From the NCBI RefSeq assembly GCF_900188315.1, contig NZ_LT897781.1, positions 310,001 to 374,000 of the forward strand: 64,000 bases of DNA. The letters run 5' to 3'. Every line of letters begins with the position of its first letter. The first letter of the stretch is position 1. Origin of the DNA: Marinobacter sp. es.042. GTDB taxonomy: Bacteria > Pseudomonadota > Gammaproteobacteria > Pseudomonadales > Oleiphilaceae. A program made the position numbers and the translations under genes. The notes beneath the pieces are model-generated. The model was given only the letters and a program-made list of their open reading frames with translations, searched no databases and was not told the DNA's origin. This document shows, in pieces, positions 44,211 to 52,382 of the stretch.

Positions 44211-44867
44211 ATGAATCAGGACAATGGCTTCGAGTTGCAGAGAGCGTCCATGGTGGATTATCAGCTTCGAGCCCGTGGAATCGGGTCGCCGCTGGTGCTG
44301 GAGGCCATGGGTCGGGTGCCGCGTGAGCGCTTCATTCCAGAACGTATGAAGGACTGCGCCTACGATGATGGTCCTCTTCCGATAGGCGCGGGGCAGACCA
44401 TTTCGCAGCCTTACATCGTGGCGTTGATGACGGAAGCCCTGGATCTGGAGGGTGGAGAAAGGGTTCTGGATATCGGCACAGGTTCGGGTTATGCGGCTGC
44501 CGTTCTGGGCTGTATTGCAAGCGAGGTGTTCAGCATCGAACGGGTTCAGGAACTCGCCGATCGCGCAGCCCGAACGCTGGCCGCCGAGGGTTTTGACAAT
44601 GTCCGGGTTCGCTGTGGCGATGGCACGATAGGTTGGCCCGAGCACCAGCCTTTCGATGGCATCATCGTGGCTGCCGGTGCGCCAGCGGTGCCGGAATCAT
44701 TGAAGCATCAGCTGGCGGTTGGCGGGCACCTGGTCATACCGGTGGGGTCGGAGCATTCGGTTCAGTCGCTGGTACGTGTTACCCGGCTGACGGATAACGA
44801 ATTCCGGACCGAGGACCTCGGCGCAGTCCGGTTCGTTCCCCTGATCGGTGAACAGGGGTGGTCGTGA
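44211..44867 (+). CDS. pcm: Protein-L-isoaspartate O-methyltransferase
   Basis: The 218-residue SAM methyltransferase has the PCMT signatures PRERFIPERMKDCAYDDGPLPIG (about residues 37-59), GQTISQPYIVALMTEAL and the SAM motif VLDIGTGSGYAAAVLGCIA (about 86-104). It methylates isoaspartyl residues in damaged proteins to start their repair. In many gammaproteobacteria pcm lies beside surE, nlpD and rpoS; here it is isolated, with AAGGAAGAG before its ATG, divergent from the AbiTii gene. Confidence 0.9.
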   Translation: MNQDNGFELQRASMVDYQLRARGIGSPLVLEAMGRVPRERFIPERMKDCAYDDGPLPIGAGQTISQPYIVALMTEALDLEGGERVLDIGTGSGYAAAVLGCIASEVFSIERVQELADRAARTLAAEGFDNVRVRCGDGTIGWPEHQPFDGIIVAAGAPAVPESLKHQLAVGGHLVIPVGSEHSVQSLVRVTRLTDNEFRTEDLGAVRFVPLIGEQGWS

Positions 44868-44889
44868 CCGCGAGTCTTTGCACGCAGAC

Positions 44890-45696
44890 TCAGCTGCCGG
44901 CGTTCGTGCTCTCGAAGATCTTGTCGGCCGATGCCGCTACGAAGCCCGAGTAGAGCCGGCCATCCGGTTTTGGATAACGCAGGGCAAATTCGTAGAAACA
45001 ACTGGGTATGGTTACCGTCTCGTCGGTAAAGGTAAACGGCACCCGGTCGGCCATGGTTGAGGACTGCTCCAGCAAGTCTTCCGGGGAGCCTTTTACTTCA
45101 CCGCCGGATGAATTCACCGTATAGCCATGATCTTTCAGCAACTGATTGATTTCCGGGACCGAACCGAACTGTTCCAGATGGTTGATGCTGACCGTGAAAT
45201 GGTTTGCGCGGTAGCCCCAGGCGGCCATCCAGGCGGCGTACTCGCTTTCCTTCATCAGCTGGCGGTAGGTGTCGTAGCCCACCTCCCAATGGCGTCCCGA
45301 ATAGAGAAAATCATCGGCAGTAACCGCCTCCGGCTTTACCTGGCCGACAAGATTCTTCACCACAGATTGCAGCTCCGGTGAGCATTGCTCGACAAGCAGC
45401 TCGGAAATAAACACCTTGGGCAGTTCCCGGGAGGGGTGCTCATAGTGGCGGGCATAAAGCTTTTTGGCCTCGAAGTGGTATTCGCCGCCTTCTTCATAGC
45501 CGAGGCTGAGAAAGTGCTCTGCCAGAGCGTCCAGCCGAACAGGGTCCAGGTTGAAGGTGCGAAGCGCAATGTGGTCGTTGACGATAGCCTGCCCCTCTTC
45601 GGCGCCGAGGATTTTACGTATGCGATCGGCCGAAGGGGTTACCTGGCGGTAGGACTCCCAGAGTCTCGCAAACAGGGTGTCCGGATCAGTGTGCAT
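44890..45696 (-). CDS. DUF1338 family (2-oxoadipate dioxygenase/decarboxylase-like) protein
   Basis: The 268-residue protein has the DUF1338 features VNDHIALRTFNLDPVRLDALAEHF (about residues 39-62, with a metal-ligand His), ANHFTVSINHLEQF (about 169-182) and a C-terminal FYEFALRYP with a metal-ligand Glu. The characterised member HglS oxidatively decarboxylates 2-oxoadipate to 2-hydroxyglutarate in lysine breakdown with Fe(II). Here the gene overlaps astA by 11 bp, suggesting a role in arginine or related amino-acid catabolism instead. Its exact substrate is inferred only from context. Confidence 0.8.
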   Translation of the reverse strand: MHTDPDTLFARLWESYRQVTPSADRIRKILGAEEGQAIVNDHIALRTFNLDPVRLDALAEHFLSLGYEEGGEYHFEAKKLYARHYEHPSRELPKVFISELLVEQCSPELQSVVKNLVGQVKPEAVTADDFLYSGRHWEVGYDTYRQLMKESEYAAWMAAWGYRANHFTVSINHLEQFGSVPEINQLLKDHGYTVNSSGGEVKGSPEDLLEQSSTMADRVPFTFTDETVTIPSCFYEFALRYPKPDGRLYSGFVAASADKIFESTNAGS

Positions 45697-46807
45697 AGCG
45701 AATCTCCTCAGTAACCGGTTTTTGGCAGGGCTGTTGACGCCCCTGTGACTCTTCCCTGGACTGGCTCAGTGGGAGATAGCAGGCCAGGCTATATCCGCCA
45801 AGATTCAGTTCGTTCGCCAGTTGCTCTGGCACTGACAGGCTATTGGCATCGGGGGTCGGCAGGACCTGCTCGGTTACCGTAGCCCTGAAGCCTGAACAGC
45901 CAGCATTGGCAACTATAGCGGATCCCGCTGTGTTTCCAGCAATATTCCGGGGACTCCGGTTGCCTTTCTGTGGCCTTGCCCGGGTAAGAAGGGTATCGCG
46001 CACGCTGGCGATGTCCGATCTGGCGCACTCCAGTGTTGGCCCTCCATCCAGAACATCCACGAAGCCCCGGTGGCGAAAACCTTCGCGCTCCAGCATGTGT
46101 CGGGCAGGGCGCGTATCTTCATGGACCTGGCCGATAACCGCCCTGGCTGCATCGGTCATCTGCCGGGTGAACAATGGCGTTGCGGGGATAAAGCGTTCAA
46201 CAAAACCGCTCTGGCCACAGCAGGCCAGCTGTGTGGCCGACATGAAATCAAGGTCTGCTGCGTGATGTTTGAGCCAATCCCAGAACGGGGATTGGCCGGC
46301 ATGGTCTGAAACGCCGCGCATTTCTGCAATAACGGTGTCCGCAAAACGCTCCGGGTGCAGTGCCATGAACAGAAAGCGAACCCGTGACAGGAGCTTGCCC
46401 GCATTGGCCCGGCGAAATCCGGGCCGAAGATACAGTGAGCATACCTCGGTGCAGCCGGTGTAATGCTGGCATCGGGTAAGGCTTTCCTCGGCGTGACGTT
46501 TCCGGGGATCTTCCTCGTGATGGATAACCGCGTTACGGCGGAAATGCACGAGCGGGCGGGACAAGCCTGCAGCGGCTTCAATGCCGGTGGTCCCCATAAT
46601 CTGGCCGGTCGCACTGTCTTCAAGCACAAAAAGATAATGCTCATCGCCGGGCTTGGTCACAGTCCGTGCAAAGCTCGCGACTGAATGATCAATCTTGCGG
46701 CTCAGGGCATCGCGATCCGGCATCAGTGAGGTGAAGCCGGGGCCGGATTCCACTGCGATCGTCATCAGGGCATCAAGATCGTTGGGGGTAATCGGTCGAA
46801 TTATCAT
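45686..46807 (-). CDS. astA: Arginine N-succinyltransferase
   Basis: The start at 46807 gives MIIRPITPNDLDALMTIAVESGPGFTSL, the usual AstA opening; 46825 would add six residues. The 373 residues show LYLRPGFRRANAGKLLSRVRFLFM (about residue 148), EMRGVSDHAGQSPFWDWLKHH (about 183), and GFVDVLDGGPTLEC (about 267). AstA transfers succinyl from succinyl-CoA to the alpha-amino group of arginine, the first step of the AST pathway. The other ast genes are not adjacent; instead a DUF1338 gene overlaps its end and an Lrp-type regulator diverges from its start. Confidence 0.87.
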   Translation of the reverse strand: MIIRPITPNDLDALMTIAVESGPGFTSLMPDRDALSRKIDHSVASFARTVTKPGDEHYLFVLEDSATGQIMGTTGIEAAAGLSRPLVHFRRNAVIHHEEDPRKRHAEESLTRCQHYTGCTEVCSLYLRPGFRRANAGKLLSRVRFLFMALHPERFADTVIAEMRGVSDHAGQSPFWDWLKHHAADLDFMSATQLACCGQSGFVERFIPATPLFTRQMTDAARAVIGQVHEDTRPARHMLEREGFRHRGFVDVLDGGPTLECARSDIASVRDTLLTRARPQKGNRSPRNIAGNTAGSAIVANAGCSGFRATVTEQVLPTPDANSLSVPEQLANELNLGGYSLACYLPLSQSREESQGRQQPCQKPVTEEIRYAH

Positions 46808-46925
46808 GGCGATCTTCCTGGGCATTGTTTTGGGCTCAGTATGAAAGCCGTCAGCGCCATAATGCAGCTGCAGAATGATCGAAATGATCTATAATGGATG
46901 CAAATTGTAAAGCAGGTATGTCAAT

Positions 46926-47354
46926 ATGATCAGTTCACGGGACCAGAAACTGCTAATGCTGCTGCGGCAGAATGCCCGGGCCAGTGTCACCGAGCTAGCC
47001 AAAGCCATGCATGTGTCACGGTCGACGGTGCAGAACCGTATCGCGCGGCTGGAGGCCAGCGGTGTCATCCGTGGTTACTCGGTTCAGTTGGGGGGTGAGT
47101 TTTCGGCGAACCAGGTGGAGGCTCACGTATCGATCAAGGTGTTCCAGAAGCTCACCGGCAGAACCAATGCAGCCCTGGAGCAAATCAGCCAGGTATCGCA
47201 GCTGTTTTCCGTCAGTGGAGAGTACGACCTTATTGCCATTGTCCAGGCCCAGTCCCTTGAGGAACTGAGCGCCGTGCTGGATGCCATTGGCAACCTTGAG
47301 GGAGTTGAGAGAACCAACTCTGCCGTTGTCCTCGAAACCCGGTTTCGGCGTTAA
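46926..47354 (+). CDS. Lrp/AsnC-family regulator, probably of the astA unit
   Basis: The 142-residue protein has an AsnC-type helix-turn-helix (ISSRDQKLLMLLRQNARASVT, ELAKAMHVSRSTVQNRIARLE) and a RAM domain with the LFSVSGEYDLIAIVQAQSLEEL segment. It is divergent from astA with a 118-bp gap containing the -10-like TATAAT at 46890-46895 and the repeated word ATGATC. Arginine- or ornithine-responsive control of astA/DUF1338 is inference from position. Confidence 0.82.
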   Translation: MISSRDQKLLMLLRQNARASVTELAKAMHVSRSTVQNRIARLEASGVIRGYSVQLGGEFSANQVEAHVSIKVFQKLTGRTNAALEQISQVSQLFSVSGEYDLIAIVQAQSLEELSAVLDAIGNLEGVERTNSAVVLETRFRR

Positions 47355-47369
47355 AACGGTTTTCCGGGG

Positions 47370-47477
47370 TCAGGTGCCCAGCATGCCCGCATAGGCGCTG
47401 TAGAAAAAGCCACCGGAACCCAGAAGAATGATGCCCCAGGCCGGAAAGATTAAAAACGAACGTTTTGGTTTGCTCAT
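47370..47477 (-). CDS. Tiny single-pass membrane protein (35 residues)
   Basis: Too short for ordinary gene calling, this frame starts MSKPKRSFLIFPAWGIILLG and ends FFYSAYAGMLGT, followed by TGA. A basic N-terminus and one Gly-rich hydrophobic helix predict an inner-membrane protein with its N-terminus inside. A GGATG-like ribosome site and the palindrome AGGGTGTACACCCT lie upstream on its strand. It ends 15 bases from the convergent Lrp gene. Function is unknown. Confidence 0.6.
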   Translation of the reverse strand: MSKPKRSFLIFPAWGIILLGSGGFFYSAYAGMLGT

Positions 47478-47503
47478 GGCTACATCCAATTTGCTCGAAA
47501 AGG

Positions 47504-47517
47504 AGGGTGTACACCCT
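47504..47517. promoter_or_regulatory. 14-bp perfect palindrome, candidate operator
   Basis: AGGGTGTACACCCT is a perfect palindrome 27 bases upstream of the 35-residue gene's start and about 180 bp before the acyl-CoA synthetase gene. It could be a repressor operator in this divergent region. I cannot name the regulator. A second, looser inverted repeat (GCTCAAACT with AGTTTTGAGC) lies at about 47525-47565. Confidence 0.4.
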
Positions 47518-47695
47518 TCACACTAGCTCAAACTTGAAACTTATTACGAAAAGTTTTGAGCAACAGTTCTCGGACGAGGATTAATTTGCCAATGGCGCGG
47601 GCACTAATTGCTATTGAGCAGGTCTGAAATGACGCTAGTATGAATCGCAATGGCATGACCTAAACACGAAGTACAATAACAAAAAGGAGCCGTTT

Positions 47696-49378
47696 ATGGC
47701 GGTAGACCCCCGGAAGCAGACCTCACTCCACTGCCTGTATTACTGGGCAGAGGAAACCCCCGACAACGTTTACCTTACCCAGCCTTACCCGGATGGCCGG
47801 GTGGAAGATATTACCTGGAGGGAAGCAGCCGATCAGGTATCCCGCATGGCGGCTTACCTGGACAGCCTGAAGCTTCCGGAACCCAGCAATATCAGTATCC
47901 TTGGCAAAAACAGCGCGCACTGGATCCTGGCCGATCTGGCGATCTGGGCGGCAGGCCATGTTTCGGTGCCACTTTATCCCACGCTCAACGGAGATACTGC
48001 TGCCTACGTTCTCGAGCACAGTGAGGCAAAGCTCCTGTTCCTCGGGAAACTGGATGGCACCGCGGACGGCTGGAACGACATCAAGAACCACATTCCAGCA
48101 GATTTGCCGCTCGTTTCGCTGCCCCTATCGCCACGGGATGATACGCCCAAGTGGTCGGAGATTGTGGCCGAACAGTCGCCTGCGCAGCCCAAGTTGCCGG
48201 ATCCGGATAACCTGGCCACGATTGTCTATACCTCCGGCAGCACCGGCCGCCCCAAGGGCGTCATGCACAGCTTCCGGACCATGATTTCAGTTGCTGATGG
48301 CCTGCAGCAGTTGTTCCCGGTTTCCTCTGACGAGCGCATGCTCTCTTACCTGCCACTGGCTCACGTGGCTGAGCGGGCAGCCGTCGAAACGCAGTCCCTC
48401 TACTATGGCTTTCATCTCTATTTTGCGAATTCCCTGGACACCTTCCAGGAGGACCTGCAGCGGGCAAGGCCGACGCTGTTTTTCTCGGTGCCGCGCCTGT
48501 GGATGAAGTTCTATCTTGGTGTAAACGCCAAACTGCCGCCAAAAAAGCAGAAGCTGCTCTTCAGTCTTCCCATTATCAGCGGCCTGGTGAAGAAGAAGGT
48601 TTTGAAACAGCTGGGGCTGGATTATTGTCGGGCAGCCCTGACCGGCGCAGCGCCGCTGTCAGCGGACATCGTTAACTGGTATCGCAACCTTGGGCTGGAG
48701 CTTCTGGAAGTGTACGGGATGTCGGAAAACTTCGGCTATTCCCACGCCAACCGACCAGGCCAGGCTCGCGCCGGTTCGGTAGGTATGGCGAATCCGGGGG
48801 TCGAGCACCGCATCGGAGAGGGCGGAGAAGTCCAGGTGAAAAGCCCGGGCCAGATGCTGGGTTACTACAAGAATGAAGAGAAAACCAAGGAAGACCTCAC
48901 CAAGGATGGCTTCCTGAAAACCGGAGATATGGGCGAGATCGATCGGGACGGCACCCTCCGCATCACAGGCCGGGTAAAGGATCTGTTCAAAACCTCCAAA
49001 GGCAAATACGTGGTGCCGGTGCCCATCGAAAACCGGTTTAATCATCCAAAGGCCGAAGTGGTCTGTGTGGCCGGTGCCAACCAGCCGCAGCCTTGCCTGA
49101 TGGTCCTGCTGTCGGAAGAGGCCAGGGATGAACTGGAGACCGGAATGGATCGCGGTGAGCTCGAGCAGGAACTTGCGGCCGAACTGGAGGCGGTGAACGC
49201 GGAGTGCGAGTCCCACGAGAAGGTCGCTTTTGTCGTGGTGGTTCGGGAGCCCTGGACTATGGAAAACGGCATGCTGACGCCGACCATGAAGATCAAGCGG
49301 AATGTGATAGAAGATTTCTACAACCAGAAGATGGACGACTGGTTCAGCCAGAAGAAAAAAGTCGTTTGGGAATTCTGA
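47696..49378 (+). CDS. AMP-forming long-chain acyl-CoA synthetase-like protein
   Basis: The 560-residue ANL-family enzyme has the ATP-binding motif IVYTSGSTGRPKGVMHSF (about residues 176-193), LPLAHVAERA (about 220), the A5 region EVYGMSENFGYSH and GEVQVKSPGQMLGYYKNEEKT, and the hinge TGDMGEIDRDGTLRITGR (about 412-429) with the catalytic Lys near the C-terminus. The architecture is that of bubblegum/ACSBG-like long-chain acyl-CoA synthetases. It probably activates fatty acids, including hydrocarbon-derived ones, to CoA esters. AAGGAG precedes the ATG, and a strong terminator follows. Confidence 0.87.
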   Translation: MAVDPRKQTSLHCLYYWAEETPDNVYLTQPYPDGRVEDITWREAADQVSRMAAYLDSLKLPEPSNISILGKNSAHWILADLAIWAAGHVSVPLYPTLNGDTAAYVLEHSEAKLLFLGKLDGTADGWNDIKNHIPADLPLVSLPLSPRDDTPKWSEIVAEQSPAQPKLPDPDNLATIVYTSGSTGRPKGVMHSFRTMISVADGLQQLFPVSSDERMLSYLPLAHVAERAAVETQSLYYGFHLYFANSLDTFQEDLQRARPTLFFSVPRLWMKFYLGVNAKLPPKKQKLLFSLPIISGLVKKKVLKQLGLDYCRAALTGAAPLSADIVNWYRNLGLELLEVYGMSENFGYSHANRPGQARAGSVGMANPGVEHRIGEGGEVQVKSPGQMLGYYKNEEKTKEDLTKDGFLKTGDMGEIDRDGTLRITGRVKDLFKTSKGKYVVPVPIENRFNHPKAEVVCVAGANQPQPCLMVLLSEEARDELETGMDRGELEQELAAELEAVNAECESHEKVAFVVVVREPWTMENGMLTPTMKIKRNVIEDFYNQKMDDWFSQKKKVVWEF

Positions 49379-49389
49379 TCCGCTAACGT

Positions 49390-49426
49390 AAAACGCCGTT
49401 GGTTCCCTGGGAGCCAACGGCGTTTT
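49390..49426 (+). terminator. Rho-independent terminator after the acyl-CoA synthetase
   Basis: AAAACGCCGTTGG (49390-49402) pairs with CCAACGGCGTTTT (49414-49426), a 13-bp perfect stem with an 11-base loop and T-run at the end of the stem. It is located 12 bases after the stop codon and is nearly symmetric, so it may work in both directions. Confidence 0.85.
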
Positions 49427-49495
49427 CAAATCCTTATGTTCTTTCTGTTCTCAGCCTGAGCGATCTCCCCGCTCATGCCAGATTCAGCTGCCGTT

Positions 49496-49690
49496 TTAGT
49501 GGCCGCCCTGCATCTGGCTCATGTCCGGAGCAACGTTTGCTGCTTTCCGGTTGAAGCTCCGCACCTTGCGACTGAAAAACTGTACCGCCTGCTTTGCCGC
49601 AGCACGGGTATACTGGCGCCTGACCTCAGCACTGTTGTGGAGGATACTGGACGGCAGCGGGTTTACGGTTGCGATATGGTTCTGAGTCAT
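49496..49690 (-). CDS. Small basic protein of unknown function (64 residues)
   Basis: The ATG at 49690 is preceded on its strand by AAGGAGGAAGG, one of the strongest ribosome sites in the window, which makes this a real gene despite its size. The product (MTQNHIATVNPLPSSILHNS at the start, then AEVRRQYTRAAAKQAVQFFS, and a Met/Gly/His-containing end) is basic and helical in the middle. I recognise no family. It is divergent from a LysR gene 148 bp away, so it may be that regulator's target. Confidence 0.7.
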   Translation of the reverse strand: MTQNHIATVNPLPSSILHNSAEVRRQYTRAAAKQAVQFFSRKVRSFNRKAANVAPDMSQMQGGH

Positions 49691-49783
49691 AGCGCCTTCC
49701 TCCTTTTTAATGAGTGTATTGATTTTGGTAGGTAGGTTAGTTAGGGATCTACCTTTAATTTAAAAGCGATTCTAAGGGTTCTT

Positions 49784-49827
49784 ATTTGCAGTTTGAATAC
49801 GTTAAAATCCGTACTCACGTTGCAAAT
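49784..49827. promoter_or_regulatory. Inverted repeat upstream of LysR, candidate autoregulatory site
   Basis: ATTTGCA (49784-49790) and TGCAAAT (49821-49827) are perfectly inverted across 30 bases in the AT-rich divergent region, ending 11 bases before the LysR start. The position suits a LysR dimer-pair site controlling the small divergent gene and itself, but the long spacer makes this tentative. Confidence 0.4.
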
Positions 49828-49838
49828 ATGCAGTAACT

Positions 49839-50738
49839 ATGGATTGGGATTATCTTCGATATATACGGGCGCTGGCAATAGGCGGAACGCTAGCCAAGGC
49901 CGGCGAATTACTGGGTGTGCACCAAACCACAGTTTTACGGCGACTCGACCAGATGGAAGAGTCGATGGGTGTGCAGTTTTTTGAACGCAGCCGGGATGGA
50001 CTTCAGCTCACCCCCGTGGGGGAGACCGCGTTCCGGGAGGCGGATCGGCTGGCCATCGAGATGGAAAATCTCGAGCGCAAACTGGTCGGGCAGGATTCGG
50101 CGCCGGTGGGTAAAGTCAGGCTGGCGGCGGAAGACGCAATGATGAGCGCGTTGCTCAGCCCGATCCTGGCCGAGCTGGTTCGGGAGTTCCCGGATATCGA
50201 GCTGGAGACGCTTACTGATAACGATGTGGCGAACCTCAGCCATCGGGAAGCGGATCTCACCTTGCGGCCCGAGAACAAGCCGCAGGCAACTCTGGAAGGC
50301 GAGCGAATCGCCTCCATCGAATCCGCCGTTTACGGGGCGGCCCGCTATTGCCGGCGGCATCGTGACATGGACGTGGAAAACCGTCCGGAAGGTTGCCTCT
50401 GGATCATACCGGATGAAACCTTCAGCCATCTGGCGACGGGCCGGTGGTACAGAAAACAGTTGAAGAACGTTACCTCTTTCATTCGCTGCAACAGCCTGCA
50501 ATCCATGCACGCGCTGGCGAAAGCCGGTGCCGGCCTGGCGGTTTTGCCCTGCTATCTGGGGGAGAGCACTCGTGAACTCCGCCGCCTGTCGGACCCGCTG
50601 GAGGGTGAGAGCGTGGATCTCTGGCTACATGTAAACCAGGATACCCAGCAAATGGCCCGGGTCCGTATCGTTATGGAGTATCTGGTGGAACGCCTGCAGT
50701 CGCTGGAGTCCCAGATGGAGATTTCTTCCGCTTTCTGA
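49839..50738 (+). CDS. LysR-family regulator
   Basis: The 299-residue protein has a LysR-type winged helix-turn-helix (residues 1-60, MDWDYLRYIRALAIGGTLAK followed by AGELLGVHQTTVLRRLDQMEESMGVQFFER) and an effector domain that ends LWLHVNQDTQQMARVRIVMEYLVERL, as in the LysR subgroup with DWDYLRY openings. The target is unknown; the closest candidate is the divergent 64-residue gene. It is convergent with the SLT-domain gene, six bases apart. Confidence 0.82.
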   Translation: MDWDYLRYIRALAIGGTLAKAGELLGVHQTTVLRRLDQMEESMGVQFFERSRDGLQLTPVGETAFREADRLAIEMENLERKLVGQDSAPVGKVRLAAEDAMMSALLSPILAELVREFPDIELETLTDNDVANLSHREADLTLRPENKPQATLEGERIASIESAVYGAARYCRRHRDMDVENRPEGCLWIIPDETFSHLATGRWYRKQLKNVTSFIRCNSLQSMHALAKAGAGLAVLPCYLGESTRELRRLSDPLEGESVDLWLHVNQDTQQMARVRIVMEYLVERLQSLESQMEISSAF

Positions 50739-50744
50739 CGAGCG

Positions 50745-51452
50745 TCAGCCGCAGAACGGCCAGAACTGGTACCAGCGCCAGCACTGGAATTCCTGCTCGC
50801 AGGTTTTCAGCTGATTGTCGTATCGGAAAGCCCGGGTCTGTACCCGGGCGGCCAGATCCATCACGTCCGGTTTCTCTTCGAAGCTTCTGCGGGCATATCC
50901 GCCCCGGCCTTCGTGGTAGGCAAGGTACAGCTTTCTGGGCGCCGAGAAGGGAATGCCAAGCTGCCGGTGGCTTAGCTGGTTGTACCAGCCCACGAAATCC
51001 AGCGCGTGTTCCATGTCGGTGCGAACGGTGAACCAGCCTTCGCCATTGGCCTGCAGATATTCCCGCCAGGCCGGGTCGAGGGCCTGGGCATAACCGTATG
51101 CGGTTGTGGGCCTGGTCCAGGGAATAAAGCCCCAGAGCAGTGTGCGTGGTGGACGCGCATGGCTGCGGAATGACGACTCGTAATAGACAAACGCTAACTG
51201 GGTGGCGATGGGTGTGCCCCAGCGTTGCCTGGATTCGTTGGCGTAGTCATACCACACCGGGTGTTCCCGGAAGATTTCACAGATGTTCTCCGGGTTTGCC
51301 GGAGGATCCGGTGCCAAAAGGCTGAAGCGGAGCGTTGCCCAGAGTCCCATCAGCAACCCCAGCATTGGAAGCCCATACCATCTTGCCCGGCTTTTCCAGG
51401 TTTCCAGAGCCAGTTGCCGACTTTTGGTCTTACGGGGACGTTTCTTTCGCAT
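50745..51452 (-). CDS. Transglycosylase SLT-domain membrane protein
   Basis: The frame is open to 51527, but its first 25 residues look unlike a protein N-terminus, so ATG 51452 (MRKKRPRKTK) is preferred, giving 235 residues; the ribosome site is weak. A membrane anchor follows (WYGLPMLGLLMGLWATLRFSLL, about residues 25-46). The periplasmic part has YYESSFRSHARPPRTLLWGFIPW, with a catalytic-Glu candidate, and AYGYAQALDPAWREYL, a variant SLT fold. The C-terminus contains two Cys (TCEQEFQCWRWYQFWPFCG). It probably trims peptidoglycan. Confidence 0.75.
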   Translation of the reverse strand: MRKKRPRKTKSRQLALETWKSRARWYGLPMLGLLMGLWATLRFSLLAPDPPANPENICEIFREHPVWYDYANESRQRWGTPIATQLAFVYYESSFRSHARPPRTLLWGFIPWTRPTTAYGYAQALDPAWREYLQANGEGWFTVRTDMEHALDFVGWYNQLSHRQLGIPFSAPRKLYLAYHEGRGGYARRSFEEKPDVMDLAARVQTRAFRYDNQLKTCEQEFQCWRWYQFWPFCG

Positions 51453-51551
51453 TCCTACCAAACCGTCATCTCCAGGGCCGAGGGATTGCTTGCTGCCTGC
51501 CTCGAACCCATGGCATAAGGGGATCAATGATTCACTCGGGATGATAGGTAA

Positions 51552-52382
51552 ATGACGCGATTTCCCATAATTAAACCTCTTTTAATCACAGCACTTCTTG
51601 TTACTGGTACTGCCCAGGCAGCGCCGGACGCGCGCCAGGTGCTGGAAGTATCGCCTGTTGACGATATCGTGGCCCGTTACCCGGCCATGATGAGCCAGGG
51701 AATCCGGGAAGGGCTCAAACAGAATGGTCAGCTTCCACCAATGATGGCCAATACCATCGGGAACATCGTGAGCAGCGGTTTCAATTCCGTGGATATCGAG
51801 CAGCAGATCATTAACGATCTGCAAGCCAAACTTACGGATTCGCAGCTCCAGGCAGTCCATGACTGGTACGAAACCCCTGTGGCCAGAAAGATTTCTTCGG
51901 CCGAGATTAAAGCTTCGGAACCCTCGGCCTGGCCGAAAATCCAATCCAGTGCCATGGAATTGAACAGCCGTTACAAGGGCACGCGCAAAGCGGAAATGTT
52001 CGATCGGTTTGATCGGGCTGCGCGGGCCACAGAAAGCGCGGTGGATACAACGATCGCAGTGCAGCTCGGCCTGGCAACGGCAATGGCGGCGTTCAGCAGT
52101 GATTCGGCCAATTACGAGCAGCTGCGCCAACGCATTGAAAGCCAGCGCAGCATGCTCAGGGGCGTGGTGGGTCAGCAGGTTTACGACAGCTATCTGTATA
52201 CCTACCAGAACATCGGTGACCAGGAGATGGATCTCTACCTGGAGTTCCTGGAGAGCTCTGCCGGCTCGGCTTTCTCGAAAGTTGTAACCAACAGCATCCA
52301 GCAGGCGATTACCGAGCCGGTGGAAAGCATAGGCAAGCAGATGTCGCGGTTCCTCAGTCCGGAATCACCAGGCGGTCAGTGA
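51552..52382 (+). CDS. Exported DUF2059-like helical protein
   Basis: The 276-residue protein has a signal peptide (residues 1-23, cleavage after AQA). The mature part is nearly all helical and contains LTDSQLQAVHDWYETPVARKI (about residue 92) and, near the end, YLEFLESSAGSAFSKVV, both patterns seen in DUF2059 proteins as two related halves. It is predicted to be periplasmic; the function is unknown. Its last 29 bases overlap the convergent RNase Z-like gene. Confidence 0.75.
   Translation: MTRFPIIKPLLITALLVTGTAQAAPDARQVLEVSPVDDIVARYPAMMSQGIREGLKQNGQLPPMMANTIGNIVSSGFNSVDIEQQIINDLQAKLTDSQLQAVHDWYETPVARKISSAEIKASEPSAWPKIQSSAMELNSRYKGTRKAEMFDRFDRAARATESAVDTTIAVQLGLATAMAAFSSDSANYEQLRQRIESQRSMLRGVVGQQVYDSYLYTYQNIGDQEMDLYLEFLESSAGSAFSKVVTNSIQQAITEPVESIGKQMSRFLSPESPGGQ

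Noticed and set aside
43355..44867. A multi-gene defence island around the AbiTii protein
   Set aside because: The neighbours (TSUP permease, Pcm) are ordinary chromosomal genes and there is no nuclease, toxin-antitoxin or phage-related gene.
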